A stretch of DNA of 64,000 nt. It comes from Vombatus ursinus. Its lineage: Eukaryota; Chordata; Mammalia; Diprotodontia; Vombatidae. The DNA lies in NCBI RefSeq assembly GCF_900497805.2, contig NW_020954588.1, forward strand, positions 13,250,459 to 13,314,458, in the 5' to 3' direction. The notes beneath the pieces were generated by a model. The model had not been told where the DNA came from. It saw nothing but the letters and a program-made list of their open reading frames with translations, and searched no databases. The position numbers were made by a program, and so were the translations under genes. Shown one piece after another: positions 32,950 through 44,456 of the stretch. How positions within the stretch are numbered: position 1 is the stretch's first letter; each line of letters begins with the position of its first letter.

Positions 32950-33562
32950 ATGTTCTGAGTACTTGTATAAGGAAAGAAATATTCATTTCTCATAAAAGTA
33001 AAACACGAGGTGATTTTCATATCAGACCCAGAACTATTGACAGTGTAATTGAACATGATTTACTTAAATCCCCTGGAAATTAGATTTCAACATGCCTTTT
33101 CAGGCAGAAAAATCAATGCTGATATAACACTGACACAAGATAATTAAAAAAATAAAAATAAGAGCAAGTATGAGTTTTCCTTATAGACATATGTACCTCA
33201 AGTATTTTTGAGGTGGCCAATTTTTCATTTAAATTTTATTTCTGTGTATTGGTATCAAATATGGAAGCTGGTAAGACTCTCCAAAGCATTCTTTTTCTTT
33301 TAATTTTGTGTTCCAAAAATAAATGGGAAGAGTTCTATGGAATGTTCAATATGTGTCAAGAAAGAACTTTCTTCATTTAGAAATATGCCTTCCTACCACT
33401 CCAGAAAAGGAGATAGCTTGCATATATTTTTTTCTGATAGCATGTATAGAACTCCTGATGTTTTCATCCTATGACCAGAATACTGACCACTCTGACAAAA
33501 TTAGAAGAAATGAAAGTAACAATCATGCAGAGGGTTTTCTTTTTCCTGGAAGCATAGGAATT

Positions 33563-33568
<6 letters not shown>
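32950..33568. other. No recognisable feature
   Basis: The plus-strand open frame 33323-33616 ends in the GT repeat and shows no domain. Confidence 0.35.

Positions 33569-33614
<46 letters not shown>
33569..33614. repeat. (GT)n microsatellite
   Basis: About 23 uninterrupted GT units. The long uniform tract suggests high length polymorphism. Confidence 0.98.
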
Positions 33615-33616
<2 letters not shown>

Positions 33617-34030
33617 TATTTTCTTGTGGGGGGGCAGTTTATATGTACTTATATTTGCAATCTGATGCCAATAGTCTTTTCTAGATCTGTTTCCAATCAC
33701 TGCCCTTCCTAAACTCAACATTAAAATCAAACTAGTTTCCTTGTTCTTCCCCAAACTGGACTTCAATCTCTAGTTTTTTCCTAGAAAGCTCTCTCCTCCT
33801 CTCCACCTTAGAATGTTTTATTATCTTATAGTCAACTTAGATGACAGCTTCCCTTCCATTTTTTTGCTTGTGACTTCACTTGTTACAGCTAATTCTCTTC
33901 TTCAAATTCCCTCAAATTATCAGCGTCCTTATTTCTAGAAGGAGGACATTGGATTCAAAAGCTTTAGAGGTGACTTCTGGCTTCAGAGTTATGAATATCC
34001 AACAGTATTGTCTTGTATTTACTAACCTGT
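33615..34030. other. No assigned feature
   Basis: Pyrimidine-rich part at 33780-33920 could be old L2, but the match is too weak to call. Confidence 0.3.
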
Positions 34031-34044
34031 TTCCATCCAGAATG

Positions 34045-34155
34045 TAGAAATAAAATGTAAGCTTATTAGGGGCAGGGACTATTTTTTATTTGTTTGTTTG
34101 TTTCTGGCTTTGTATCTCCAGAACCTAGCACAATGGGTGGTATGTAGAGAAGAAA
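34045..34155 (+). repeat. L2 LINE 3' tail
   Basis: 'gtaagcttattaggggcagg gacta', a (GTTT)3 stretch, 'ctttgtatctccagaaccta gcacaatgggtgg'. Confidence 0.8.
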
Positions 34156-34184
34156 GAATAGGAGAGGCTGACAAAATATTATTC

Positions 34185-34272
34185 AGTCAGTCAATAAGGA
34201 TCAATAAACATTTATCATGTGCCAAGTATTGTGCTAACCACTAGGGTTATAAAAAAAGACAAAAAAAACCTT
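34185..34272 (-). repeat. L2 LINE 3' tip, antisense
   Basis: 'atcaataaacatttatcatg tgccaagtattgtgctaacc', ending in a short A-rich run next to the L1. Confidence 0.85.
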
Positions 34273-34959
34273 CAACTTTCTAATGCATCAATATTCATTA
34301 AGGAAACTGGTCTATAATTTTCTTTCTCTGTTTTTGCTTTCCTGGTTTCAGTATTAACGCCATATTTGGTAGGACTCCTTCTTTACCTATTTGTTCAAAT
34401 AATATATATAGTATTAAATTAATAGTTTGTTAAATGTTTAGTAGAATTCACTTGTAAATTCATCTGGTCCTGGGGACTTTTTTCTTAGGCAGTTTATTGA
34501 TAGCTTGTTCAATATATTTTTCCTAAGATAAGGTTAGATATACATCTTATTTAATCTTCTGTTAATCTGAGCAGTTTATATTTTTGTAAATATCCATCCA
34601 TTTCACTTAGATTATCAGTTTTACTGGCAAATAATTGAGCAAAATAACTAATAATTGCCTTAGTTTCATCTTCATTAGCAGTACATTCATCCTTTTCATT
34701 TTTCTGGACCTTTTCATTTTTTATACTGGTAATTTGTTTTTCTTCTTTAAAAAGATAAATTAACCAATGGTTTATCTAATTTATTGTTTTGTTTTTAATA
34801 AAACCAGATCCTGGCTTTATTTATTAGTTCAAATTTTTACTTCCAATTTTATTCATCTATCCTTTGATTTTCAGGATTTCCATTATGATATTTCATTGGG
34901 GATTTTTAATTTGTTGCTTTTCTAGGGTCTTTTTAGTTGCATGCCTAATTTGTTGATCT

Positions 34960-34961
<2 letters not shown>

Positions 34962-35008
<47 letters not shown>

Positions 35009-35034
35009 GTCTCTGTCTCTGTCTCTGTCTCTCA
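34962..35034. repeat. (CT)n microsatellite inside the L1 ORF2 region
   Basis: About 22 CT units followed by CTGTCT variants. Interrupts the L1 between otherwise collinear ORF2 blocks. Confidence 0.95.
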
Positions 35035-36161
35035 TAGGTTCTGAGATGTAAATTAGCATTTAAAGATATAAATTTTCTCCTAAATATTGCTTTGGTTGCA
35101 TCTCATAAATTTTGGAATGTTTTTTCATTTCTATTAATAAAGCTATTAGTTCTTTCTATGATTTGTTCTTTGACCAACCCATTCTCTAGAATTAGGTTAC
35201 TTAGTTTTCAATTGTTTTTAATCTATGTTTTCATTGCCCTTTCTTAAATATAATTTTTTTATAGAATTTTGGTGTAAAATATGCACTTAGCATTTGTGCT
35301 TTTCTGCATTTGGTTGTGAAGGTTTTATGCTCTAATTACATTTAATTTTTATGATAGTCAGTTTCTGTTATGATGCCATGTACAATTGAGAAAAACATAC
35401 ATTCCTTTATATTCTCATTCAGTTTTTTCCAGAAGTCTATCATATCTAACCTTTTTAAGATTCTATTTATCTTCTTAGCTTCTCTCTTCTTTATTTTATG
35501 GTTAGAGTTATTTAGCTTAGACAAAGGAAAGTTAAAGTCCACCATTGCTATGGTTTTACTGTTTATTTCCTCTTGTAATTCATTAAACTTTTCCTTTAAG
35601 AACTAGGATGTTATGAATTTGTTGTGTACATATTTAGTATTGATATTACTTCATTGTCTATTATTCCTTTTAGCAGGATTTAGTTTCCTTTTTCATCCTT
35701 TTTAATTGGGTGTAGTTTACTTTTGCTTTTTCTGAGATCATGATTACTTTTTAATTTTTTTCTAATTCAGTTAAAGCATACTAGATTCTGCTCTTGCCCT
35801 TTATTTTAACTCTGTGTTTCTTTTTCATTTGTCTTTTTGTCTCAAGTATGTTTCTTGTAAACAACATATTGTTGGCTTCTAGATTCTAATCCTTTCTTTT
35901 ATCCTCTTCCATTTTACAGGCAAGTTCATCCCATTCACATTCACAGTTATGATTACTAACTCTGCATTTCCCTACATGCTATTTTCTTTTGTTTAACTTT
36001 CTCTTTCTGCTTTCATCCTGTCCCTCACCTAAAGTCTGTTTTGTTTCTGACCACTTCCTTCTTTTATCCTTTCTCCTTTTTATGACTCATTGCTTTTTCT
36101 TGTCTCCTTCCCTTTTTACTTCCCTGTTGAGTGAGAGACATTCTATTATCAATTGAGTGTT

Positions 36162-36208
36162 TGTGTGTATATACATACATACATACATATATATATACAT
36201 ATATTTTC
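36162..36208. repeat. TACA/TATA microsatellite inside L1
   Basis: (TACA)n then (TA)n within the inter-ORF region of the same L1. Confidence 0.9.
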
Positions 36209-38397
36209 CCTCTTTGAACCAATTTAGATGTGAGTGAGCTTCAGGCATTGCATGCCCCCTACCCTACCATCTTTCCTTCCATTTTAATAGCTCTTCCTTG
36301 AGTATTTCTTTTATGTGAGATAATTTCACTTGTTCTTCTTCTCCCTTCCTCTTTCTCCCAGAGCATCTCTCTTTCTCACCGATGCATCTTTTTTATATCA
36401 TCCCACTATAATTGACTCACTCCCACATCCTCTTTCTATGTAGAATCTTTCTAACTTTAATAATAATGATAACAGTTTCAGAAGTTACAAGTATCATCTT
36501 CCCACATATAAAGGTAAGCAGTTTAACTTTCAGTCCCTTATGATTTATCTTTCATAATTATCTTTTTATGCTTCTCTTGAGTCTTGTGTTTGAATGTCAA
36601 ATTTTCTATTTGGCTCTGGCCTTTTTATCAGGAATGCTTGAAAGTCCCATATTTCATTAAATAACCATTTTTTACCTTTAAGAATAATGCTCACTTTTGC
36701 TGAGTGTGTTATTCTTGGTTGTAATCACAGCTCTTTTGCCTTCAGGAATATAACATTCTGAGTGCTTCATTCCTTTAATATGTTAGTTGCTAAATCTTGT
36801 GTGATCCTGACTGTAACTCTGTGATATGTGAAAGTTTTCTTTCTGGCTGCTTGAATTATTTTTCTCTCTGGTCTGGGAGTTCTGGAATTTGGCTAGAATA
36901 TTTCTGGGAGTTTTTATTTTGTTATCTCTATCAAAGATAGAGATGATTAGTGGATTCATTCAATTTCTATTTTACCCTCTGCTTCTAGGATATCAAGGCA
37001 GTTTTCCTTGATAATTTCTTGAAATATGATGCTTAGGCTCTTTCTTTGATTATGCCTTCAGATAGTCCAATAATTCTAGAATTATTTCTCCTTGATGTGT
37101 TTTCCAGGACAGTTGTTTTTCCAGAGATATTTCACATTTTCTTATATTTTTTCATTCTTTTGATTTTGTTTTATTGTTTCTTGATTTCTCATGGAGTCAT
37201 TACTTTCAACTTATCCAATTCTAATGTTTAAAAAATGATTTTCTTCAGTGAGCTTTTTTCCCATTTCTCCAATTCTGTTTTTAAGGAGTTATTTTTATCA
37301 ATGAATTTTGGGCTTCTTTTTTCATTTGTCCAATTCTGTTTCTTATAGTATTATTTTTGTCAGATTTTTTGTGCTTCTTTTACCAAGCTATTAATTATCT
37401 TTTCATAATTTTCATCCTTTGCTTTCATTTCTTTACCTATATTTTCTTCTAGCACTCTTATTTGATTTTGAGAATCCCTTTTTAGCTCTTCAGTAATTCT
37501 TGTTGGACTTGTGCCCAATACTCTTTTTTTTCTTTGTGGCTTGGCTTGTAGCTGTTTTGACTTCATTGTCCTCTTCTGAGTTTGTATCTTGATCTTCCCT
37601 ATCACCATAGTAGATTTTTATGTTTAAGTTCTTTTTTGTTATTGTTTGCTTATTTTTCCACTCTATTTCTTGATTTTAAACTTTATGTTAATGTTGGGCT
37701 TTGTTGCAGGTGTAGGCAGAGGAAGGGTACTGTATCAAACTTCAGGCTTTTTTGCAGTGCTGTTTTCAGCACTGGGGGGTTGGAGGTTTTTGGTGTTTAC
37801 AAGATGATATGATTTGGGGAGAGATATGGTCACAGCTCTCCTCATCTGTACTCTGTCCCTTACCCAGCAAGGGACCCTGATCCTTTGAGATGGTAATAAG
37901 TACTGGTCCTCTGGATCTTTCATCTCTTGTTACTGCAAGTGATACTGTCCCTCAGGGTTCCCACTTTCTCTTGACTTAAAGTGCTCCTCTTTCCCCTTGA
38001 ACTATAACCCAGAAGCTGGTATAAGCAATGGAGTTCCCAAACAACATCTCCTTCTGTGTCGGGTGCTAGCACAGAGATGTCCTGTAATCTGTTTCTGATG
38101 AGGTGCCAAGTCCCCTTACCATCTCTGGCCTAAGAGCTCCAGAAGCTCACCACCACTCAGTCCCGCTATTATTGTTATTGAATCCATGTAGACTTTGGAC
38201 TAACCTCCACCCCCATGTCACAGATCTTTCTGACTTCTTAAGTTGTTTTGGGTTGGGAAAATGTCTCACTCTATTTTTTCATTGGCACTGCCACTCCAAA
38301 ATTAGATTTGAGGAGTTATTTTAAAGTTGTTTGGAGAGAAATGTTAAGAGAGCTCAGTTGAGTGCTTCCTCTACTCTGCCATCTTGGCTTGACCCCC

Positions 38398-38715
38398 TCT
38401 TTATACTCTTACAAACTAAAAGTGGGCTTGCATTGGTAGAGAGAATTTCCTCCTTCCAGGGTTCCATGCACCAATGAAACCATAGGTCCTATCCTTATTT
38501 AAAAATATTTTGTCTTCTGTTGGTATAGAACATACCAAAAATACCACATCAGATACTTAAAATCATCAATTTTAGTGACAGTTATTGAATTTGGGGAACT
38601 GAGAAAGACATGCATTTTCACTGAACTGCAGGGTGAGAAGTTTCCTATTATTGGAGGTATGCAAGTTAAGGCTGTTTCACCATTGCTGGTTATGTTGTTC
38701 GGGGGATGCGTGTTT
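38398..38715. other. No recognisable feature
   Basis: No repeat or gene recognised. Confidence 0.35.
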
Positions 38716-38719
38716 AATT

Positions 38720-38775
38720 TATAGATTTGGTTAGGTGGCCACTGAGGTACATTCTACTCTATGATTCTATGATAT
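38720..38775 (+). repeat. CR1/L3 LINE 3' terminus
   Basis: 'ttaggtggccactgaggtac', 'attctactctatgattctat ga' is the CR1-clade terminal signature. Confidence 0.6.
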
Positions 38776-38799
38776 CCTTTTCCCTTTGAATATCTTAAT

Positions 38800-39835
38800 A
38801 TTGACCATCTGCCTTTTTTCCTTTTCACTTATCTCATAGTTTTGTGAGAGCACATTTTGAAGCATCTGTCATCTAAGATGGGGGTTCTAAATCTATTTTA
38901 CTCTTTTCCCACTGTCTTTTTCTGTGGTTGGTGAAATGCTCTTACTTTATGTATTCATCCCTGGTTTCTCTACCTTTATAACTGGGGAAACACTACCAGT
39001 ATGATTCACTGGGGTGTGGTAACAGTTATTTTTTCTTAATTAGTCAAAATGTGCAATGTGCTAATTACTTGATTCACTAGGAAAAAAAGTTCATTAAATA
39101 AAAATCACATTTGACTGGTTTTAGCATAGCAGGGCATATATTTTTATTTAAATGCAGAGAGCATCTGAATGTTAACTAAGCAGCAAAATATGTTCACGTT
39201 GAAACTAATTAACACTACAACACTGAGCACAATTCCCTAATGGGTTAATTTCTCAATGAAACTCAAAGATACTTTTTGACCTACCATAATGCTCCTTCTG
39301 CCAAGGTTAAGAGAAAGATATCACTATAATTGGAGCACATGAGTCTATATTAACCTGATTTAGTTTGGGGAATCAAGGATTTGCCCAAGGAAGGAATTCA
39401 TAATAATTAGGGTGTAAAGCATGCAAGCATCGGGGCTTAAAACACAGCATGAATTAATTATTCAGTGTTGTTCAGTCCATTTGGACTTATAAAACACAAA
39501 AGGTCACAGCCAGAGAAGAACTGTAACCCTTATTCCCTTTACAGCCTCTTATACTATGGCTTTCTATAGCCTAGTCCTCGCAGAGTTAATGATAGTGAAG
39601 CGAAAATGTTGAAATATGGAAATAAAAAGTAATATGTTCTCAACTGAATTCCATTTATTAGTGCAAGGAAAATGATGCCTTCTTGCTGGGTAGCTCTAGG
39701 AGTTGGGAACACTGAAGTTCTAACTTAGTTTATCTGTGATCATCTGATCTTTTCATCTATATTTTATACAGGAATCCATTCTATAATGATGTACGTAAAA
39801 TGACTACTGAATTCAATTACCAAAGTGTGTTGATG
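38800..39835. other. Non-repeat block, candidate conserved non-coding DNA
   Basis: About 1 kb without recognised repeats. Several homeodomain-type cores ('cttaattagtc' near 39037, 'aactaattaac' near 39205, 'gaattaattattc' near 39452) and a GGTCA half-site near 39503 are visible. No exon-like frame. Conservation is untested. Confidence 0.35.
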
Positions 39836-39839
39836 AGAT

Positions 39840-40439
39840 CCAAGGCTCATTCTTCTTCTTTTTTTTAAAAAAAAATTTATTTATTTTTAGTTTTCAACAT
39901 TCACTTCCATAAGATTTTGAGTTCCAAATTTTCTCCCTATCTCTCCCCTCCCTCCACCCCAAAACAGCATGCACTTTGATACAGGCTCCACATGTACATT
40001 CATATTGAACCTATATTCACATTAGTCATATCGTAAAGAAGAATTTGGACCGATGGGTAAAACCATAAGAAATAAAAAGAAAAAAAAGAAAAAAATAGAG
40101 AGAGCAAATAATATACTTCAATCTGCATTCAGACTCCACAGTTCTTTTTCTGGATGTGGACACCATTTTCCATCATGAGTCCTTTGGAGTTGTCTTGGAT
40201 CCTTGCATTGCTAAGAAGAGCTACATCTATCAAAGTTAGTCATCACATATTATAGAATATTGTGTACAATATTCCCCTGGTTCTGCTCACTTCACTCAGC
40301 ATCAGTTCATTCAAGTCTTTCCAGGTTTTTCTGAAGTCTGCCTGCTCATTGTTTCTAATAGCACAGTAGTGTTCCGTTACATTCATTATACCACAACTTG
40401 TTCAGTCATTCCCCAACTGATGGGCCAAGGCTCATTCTT
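39840..40439 (-). mobile_element. L1 LINE 3' end with perfect 15-bp target-site duplication
   Basis: Short, 5'-truncated antisense L1. The direct repeat ccaaggctcattctt is at 39840-39854 and 40425-40439. Inside, a T-rich start (the A-tail on the minus strand, about 39855-39875) is followed by the 3' UTR and the ORF2 C-terminus, stopping at 'ttccccaactgatggg'. The clean duplication and readable ends make it one of the younger insertions here. Confidence 0.95.
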
Positions 40440-40589
40440 ACTTGATTTTAAGAAAGATTCATACATTTCAGTGCAAAGGAAATTCCACAAGGGTAAATTC
40501 TTGTGGGAAAATGGAAGTAATGGGGAATCCAAAAGATTTGCGGTTAAGTATCAAAATAAAGCAAAGTGCAACTGAAAATCTGTGTTTTT

Positions 40590-40690
40590 ATTCAAGTGAA
40601 AAAGCATTTGTTACACATTATGCGCAAAGAACTATGCTAAGTTCAAGGCAGTCTTGACCCTCAATAAGCTTACATTCTAATAGGAATTTA
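40590..40690 (-). repeat. L2 LINE 3' fragment, antisense
   Basis: 'aaagcatttgttacacatta', 'ctatgctaagttcaaggcag', 'cctcaataagcttacattct aatagg'. Confidence 0.75.
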
Positions 40691-40694
40691 ACTA

Positions 40695-41280
40695 ATGGCT
40701 TAGAGAAATTGGTTAGAGAAATTTCAGGAATGGTGAATGAAGATAGAAAGGAGTTGATAGACTAAACATTTCCTGTTGCAATTGCAATATTTATTTAATT
40801 ATAGCTCCCAGAAGAAGAGGTGAAAAGAAGGGAAGGGCATGCAGGATCAGAGGTATATATTCCCAGGGCCATGACATATGGCAAGAAGACGTCTGGGGTG
40901 GAGTGTGAAGCATGGCTGAAGACAGAATTAGTGTGTCATGTGAATTTGTATTCACATGCTCAACACTCAAAATGTTGCTAATCAAGGAACCTGATTATAT
41001 ACTCAGGAGACACCTTGTTGGAGGATAGCCTTTCAAGTGGCATTTTGCTCTACTGAATAATTTTTTAAAGTAAATGAACAATAAATATAGTTATAATCAC
41101 TTATGTGACTATAAAGATATGGACAACTGTAGAATACCATTTGTAAGACCTTGTCTATTCCCTTGTTGGATTTTTAAGAATACCATGCATATCATGCCAT
41201 TTGGAAAGCAAAGAAATTTTAAATGGAAAGAATTCATGAGAATTCTGAGAATTATATCCTCATAAATCCTTTGTGGAATG
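40695..41280. other. No recognisable feature
   Basis: No repeat or gene recognised. Short frames here are without domains. Confidence 0.35.
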
Positions 41281-41318
41281 TGTGTGTGTGTGTGTGTGTG
41301 TGTTTGTATACACACACA
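41281..41318. repeat. (GT)n / CA microsatellite
   Basis: (TG)11, then a short palindromic turn into ACACACAC. Confidence 0.95.
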
Positions 41319-41439
41319 ATCTATATGGGTTGGTTGTTATTTTTGTTCTCTCAATATTTTTTCCCCATAGTATTACCTTTCATGTTTTCTTCTCGTATTT
41401 TTACTACAGAAATGAATTCTATTTCAAATAGTGCAAATA

Positions 41440-41580
41440 CCTTTGGATTTCAATGGATTCAAATCCTGGTTCTGATTGATACTTACCATCTGCATAATAA
41501 TGGATAAGTTGCTATACTTCCTTTGGTTTCATTTTCCCCATTTATAAAACAAGTGGTTTGAATTACATATCACCTCGTGT
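41440..41580 (+). repeat. MIR-type CORE-SINE
   Basis: 'attcaaatcctggttctgat', 'tttggtttcattttccccat', 'aaaacaagtggtttgaatta'. Sense. Confidence 0.75.
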
Positions 41581-41739
41581 CCTTTTTCACCCAATATCTC
41601 TGGTGATTTTGTTAGTGTTTCTCTGAGTACTCACCTCCTTGAGGCATTTCCCTTTACACATTTGTTTGTGTTTGTACTTCAGGTTCAAGGACCTTCATAT
41701 CTTAGGCTTCAGGTTTTTCATCTGGTATCCATAAATATG

Positions 41740-41905
41740 TATGTAGGTATCTAGGTATACATGTAGGTATGCACATATACAAGTTCATAAGCATGTATAT
41801 ATACATATATGTCTTATGTATTTATATTAGAGATACAGGTATAGATTTCAGAGGTAGATGTAGATAAAGATATAGATGATGTCAATATAGATTGATATAG
41901 ATGTG
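41740..41905. repeat. Imperfect GTAT/GATA-type tandem repeats
   Basis: Imperfect GTAGGTAT, ATACATAT and AGATATAG units. Low-complexity. Confidence 0.7.
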
Positions 41906-41924
41906 GAGAGAGCTGCGTTTCAAT

Positions 41925-42028
41925 TATTTAATTGACTTCCTTTGATCTTAAGAATTTTATTTTGTGTATTTAAAATCAATATTTTGAGAATGGGTCCATA
42001 GGCTTTAGTAAATTACCAAATGAACCCA

Positions 42029-42077
<49 letters not shown>

Positions 42078-42098
42078 TGTTTAAAAACCCCTGATCTA
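41925..42098 (+). mobile_element. hAT-like MITE, copy 2, with (CA)n
   Basis: Same family and orientation as 15416-15600: 'tttgtgtatttaaaatcaat', 'gagaatgggtccataggctt tagtaaattaccaaatgaa'. The (CA)n run lies at 42030-42074. The right terminus 'gtttaaaaacccctgatcta g' is preserved and matches the family end 'ggttaagaacccctg'. Confidence 0.8.
42030..42074. repeat. (CA)n microsatellite
   Basis: About 22 CA units inside the MITE. Confidence 0.97.
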
Positions 42099-42364
42099 GT
42101 TATATTTTAATAAATCTAAGTAGTAAATACACTAGGGGAGGAGGGTATGAAAGTATAGTAATGACAGAGTAACACTTCTTTACTTAGAAAGGAAGGTTAG
42201 TATGTAAAGTTTTCATGGAACCAAATCTTCCCATAGAATTGTAGAGAATTATTTATCAAGAACAATAATAGTATGGGGCAGACATTTATCTAAAACACTA
42301 AGATTCAACGTCTTGAGAAAATTTTAGTGACTCAAAGGAGCTAATTTTCCCCTTTTTAAAAAAG

Positions 42365-43790
42365 TAGTATTTAATTACTCTGTCTCTCCCACTACCACCC
42401 ATTAAGAAAATTAAAGAAATCCCACCCCCACACCTTGCCAAAAAAATACATCGAATTTCATCTGTATAGTCTTACTGAACAAATACACTCATTAGCCACA
42501 CCCCACAATGCGTGTCATCTTTTGAATTCTAAGTTCATAACTTCTCTGTCAGGAGGTGAGTGGAATGTCTCATCTTCATTCTTTTGGACTCATTTATCTT
42601 TGTGATGATTAGAGAGCTATTTTTGTGAAGTTACTTTTCTTTGGAATGTTGTTGTCTTTATAGAAATTGTTTTCCTAGTTCTGCTCACTTTATACTATAT
42701 CAGTTCATAAAGATCCTCCTAGTTTCCTCTGAAATTGTCCATTGCATTATTTTTTAAATTAATTTATTTTGATTTATCAATAATCACTTCCATATGCTTT
42801 TGAGTTTAAAATTTTTCTCCCCCTTCCTCCCCACTACCCTCCCCAAGATGGTGCATAATCTGATATAGGCTATACATTTACATTCATATTAAACATATTT
42901 TCACATTAGTGATGTTGTAAGTAGAAATTAAAACCAATAGGAGGAACCATTAGATAGAGGAAACAAAACTCAACAGGAGAGAAAAAAATTAGCAATTTGA
43001 CTTTCATAGTTCTTTCTTTGGGTGTGGATAGCATTTTCCATCACAAGGCCTCTGGAGATGTCTTAGATCCTTGTATTGCCAGGGAGGGTTAAGTTTATCA
43101 ATATTAGTCATCACACAACGTGGCTGTTATTGTGTACAATGTTCTCTTGGTTCTGTTCAGTTCACTCAGCATCAGACCATACAAGTCTTTCCAGGTTTTT
43201 CTGAAGTCGGCCTGTTCATCATTTCTTATGGCACAACAGTATTCCATCACATTCATATACCACAGCTTGCTCAGCCATTCCTCAACTGATGGGCATCCTC
43301 TCAATTTCCAATTCTTTGCCGCTACAAAAAAGAGCTGCTATGAATATTTTGTTCATGTAGGTCCTTTTCCAATTTTTGTGATCTCTTTGGGATATAACCC
43401 TAGAAGTGCTATTGCTGGGTCAAAGGGTATGCACATTTTTTATAGCCCTTTGGGCTTAGTTCCAAATTGCTCTCCAAAATGGTTGGATCATTTCACAACT
43501 CTACCAACAATGCATTAGTGTTCCAATTTTCCCACATCTTCTCCAACATTTATCATTTTCCTATTTTGTCATGTTCCGTTATTTCTTATAGTATGATAAT
43601 ATTTTTTATACTCATAATTCAGATTTCTTTATTTATTTCCCAATAGAATGACATCCTTAATTTCCAGTTTTTTTGGATACCACAAAAAGAGCTACTATAA
43701 ACATTTTGCTGTACAAATATAACATTTTATTCCTTCTTTGATTTCTTTGGGGTCCAAAGAACAAATGTTAATGACTCTCTTTAAGCACTC
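42365..43790 (-). mobile_element. Older L1 LINE 3' end, split by a younger L1
   Basis: Antisense L1 pieces: 42365-42740 (3' UTR-like region, then 'gttttcctagttctgctcac', 'tcctctgaaattgtccattg') and 43575-43790 ('ttatttcttatagtatgata', 'tttcccaatagaatgaca', 'ataccacaaaaagagctact', 'tttgatttctttgggg'). The second piece continues the first once 42741-43574 is removed. It is of the same older type as 21150-22045. Confidence 0.75.
42741..43574 (-). mobile_element. Younger L1 LINE 3' end inside an older L1
   Basis: Antisense. T-rich start and 3' UTR (42741-43060), then the ORF2 C-terminus: minus strand 43304-43104 reads CPSVEEWLSKLWYMNVMEY and LMLSELNRTKRTLYTI, which correspond to the 'CPTMIDWIKKMWHIYTMEYY' part of placental L1 ORF2. 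Upstream ORF2 continues to about 43574. Truncated on the 5' side. Stops are fewer than in the surrounding copy. Confidence 0.92.
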
Positions 43791-43794
43791 CTTA

Positions 43795-44212
43795 ATATGA
43801 ACCCAATACAGCATGATTTTTTTTTAGCAAAGAACAATCTAGAATGGGTTACAGAAAGAGCAGTGCTTAGTCTTCAAAATAATCAGCTAGACTCAAGCTA
43901 GCTAAACCAACATTCAAAAGCAAACACTCAGGTGTAGAGCTAAGTCCAAATGCAAATTTCTCCCACACCAAAGCCAGAGTAATTTTAGAAACAATCTTCA
44001 GATCCAAAGAGTTAGTGAAAAAATATGTGTACCTTTAGGAATTTTTTCAAGTCAAAATATACCATAATTTGCATCAACAATCTTATGTTAAATCTGTTAT
44101 GATGATAGGACTAACTTTTTTTCATACACACATCTCAAAAAAGATATCAGTATGTTGGAATTTATTGCATAATGTTCAAAATGTTTATCTTCTATAAGGT
44201 TGGGCTCACTGT
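43795..44212. other. No recognisable feature
   Basis: No repeat or gene recognised. Confidence 0.35.
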
Positions 44213-44213
44213 G

Positions 44214-44393
44214 AGTGAGTTATTTTAGTATGAAATTAAAATTTCCAGGGAGTTCAAACATATGACACAAATATACACATGTATATACATGTATTTTATG
44301 AATATATATTTATATGTGTGTATTATATATTTGTGTGTATTCTTGTGTGTGTCTGAACTCCCTAGAAGTTTCAAATTTTTACTAAAATTCACT
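44214..44393. mobile_element. Palindromic MITE-like unit
   Basis: Two ~50-bp arms in inverted orientation: left 44214-44265 (with 'ttccagggagttcaaaca'), right 44345-44393 (with 'gtctgaactccctagaag'). The arms flank a TA/TG-rich core. 'aattttagta' lies at the outer edge of both. No coding capacity. The family is not identified, and a decayed local palindrome is possible. Confidence 0.6.
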
Positions 44394-44456
44394 TCTTTTT
44401 GAAACAAAATTTAAGGCAAAAAACTGAGAGATCATCCAGTCTAACTCTTATATAAG

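Larger units (their letters stand above)
34283..38397 (-). mobile_element. L1 LINE with full 5' side, truncated at its 3' side
   Basis: Antisense L1. From the left: the RT part of ORF2 starting abruptly at 'gcatcaatattcattaagga' (34283), 'aaattcatctggtcctgggg' (34456), further RT, then endonuclease, where the minus strand 35342-35545 reads MVDFNFPLSKLNN and MIDFWKKLNENIKE, the GDFN block of L1 endonuclease with G changed. ORF1 follows on the right: the N-terminal, lysine/glutamate-rich coiled-coil region reads from 37608 down to 37360. The 5' UTR is 37690-38397, ending 'gccatcttggcttgacccc'. The RT C-terminal part, ORF2 C-terminus, 3' UTR and A-tail are missing. Many stops, no function expected. 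Confidence 0.9.

Noticed and set aside
33323-33766. Frames ending in Cys/Val or His/Thr runs
   Set aside because: Both are translations of the (GT)n tract.
43104-43518. Open frames on both strands (66 and 132 codons)
   Set aside because: The minus frame is the L1 ORF2 C-terminus. The plus frame is its antisense shadow.
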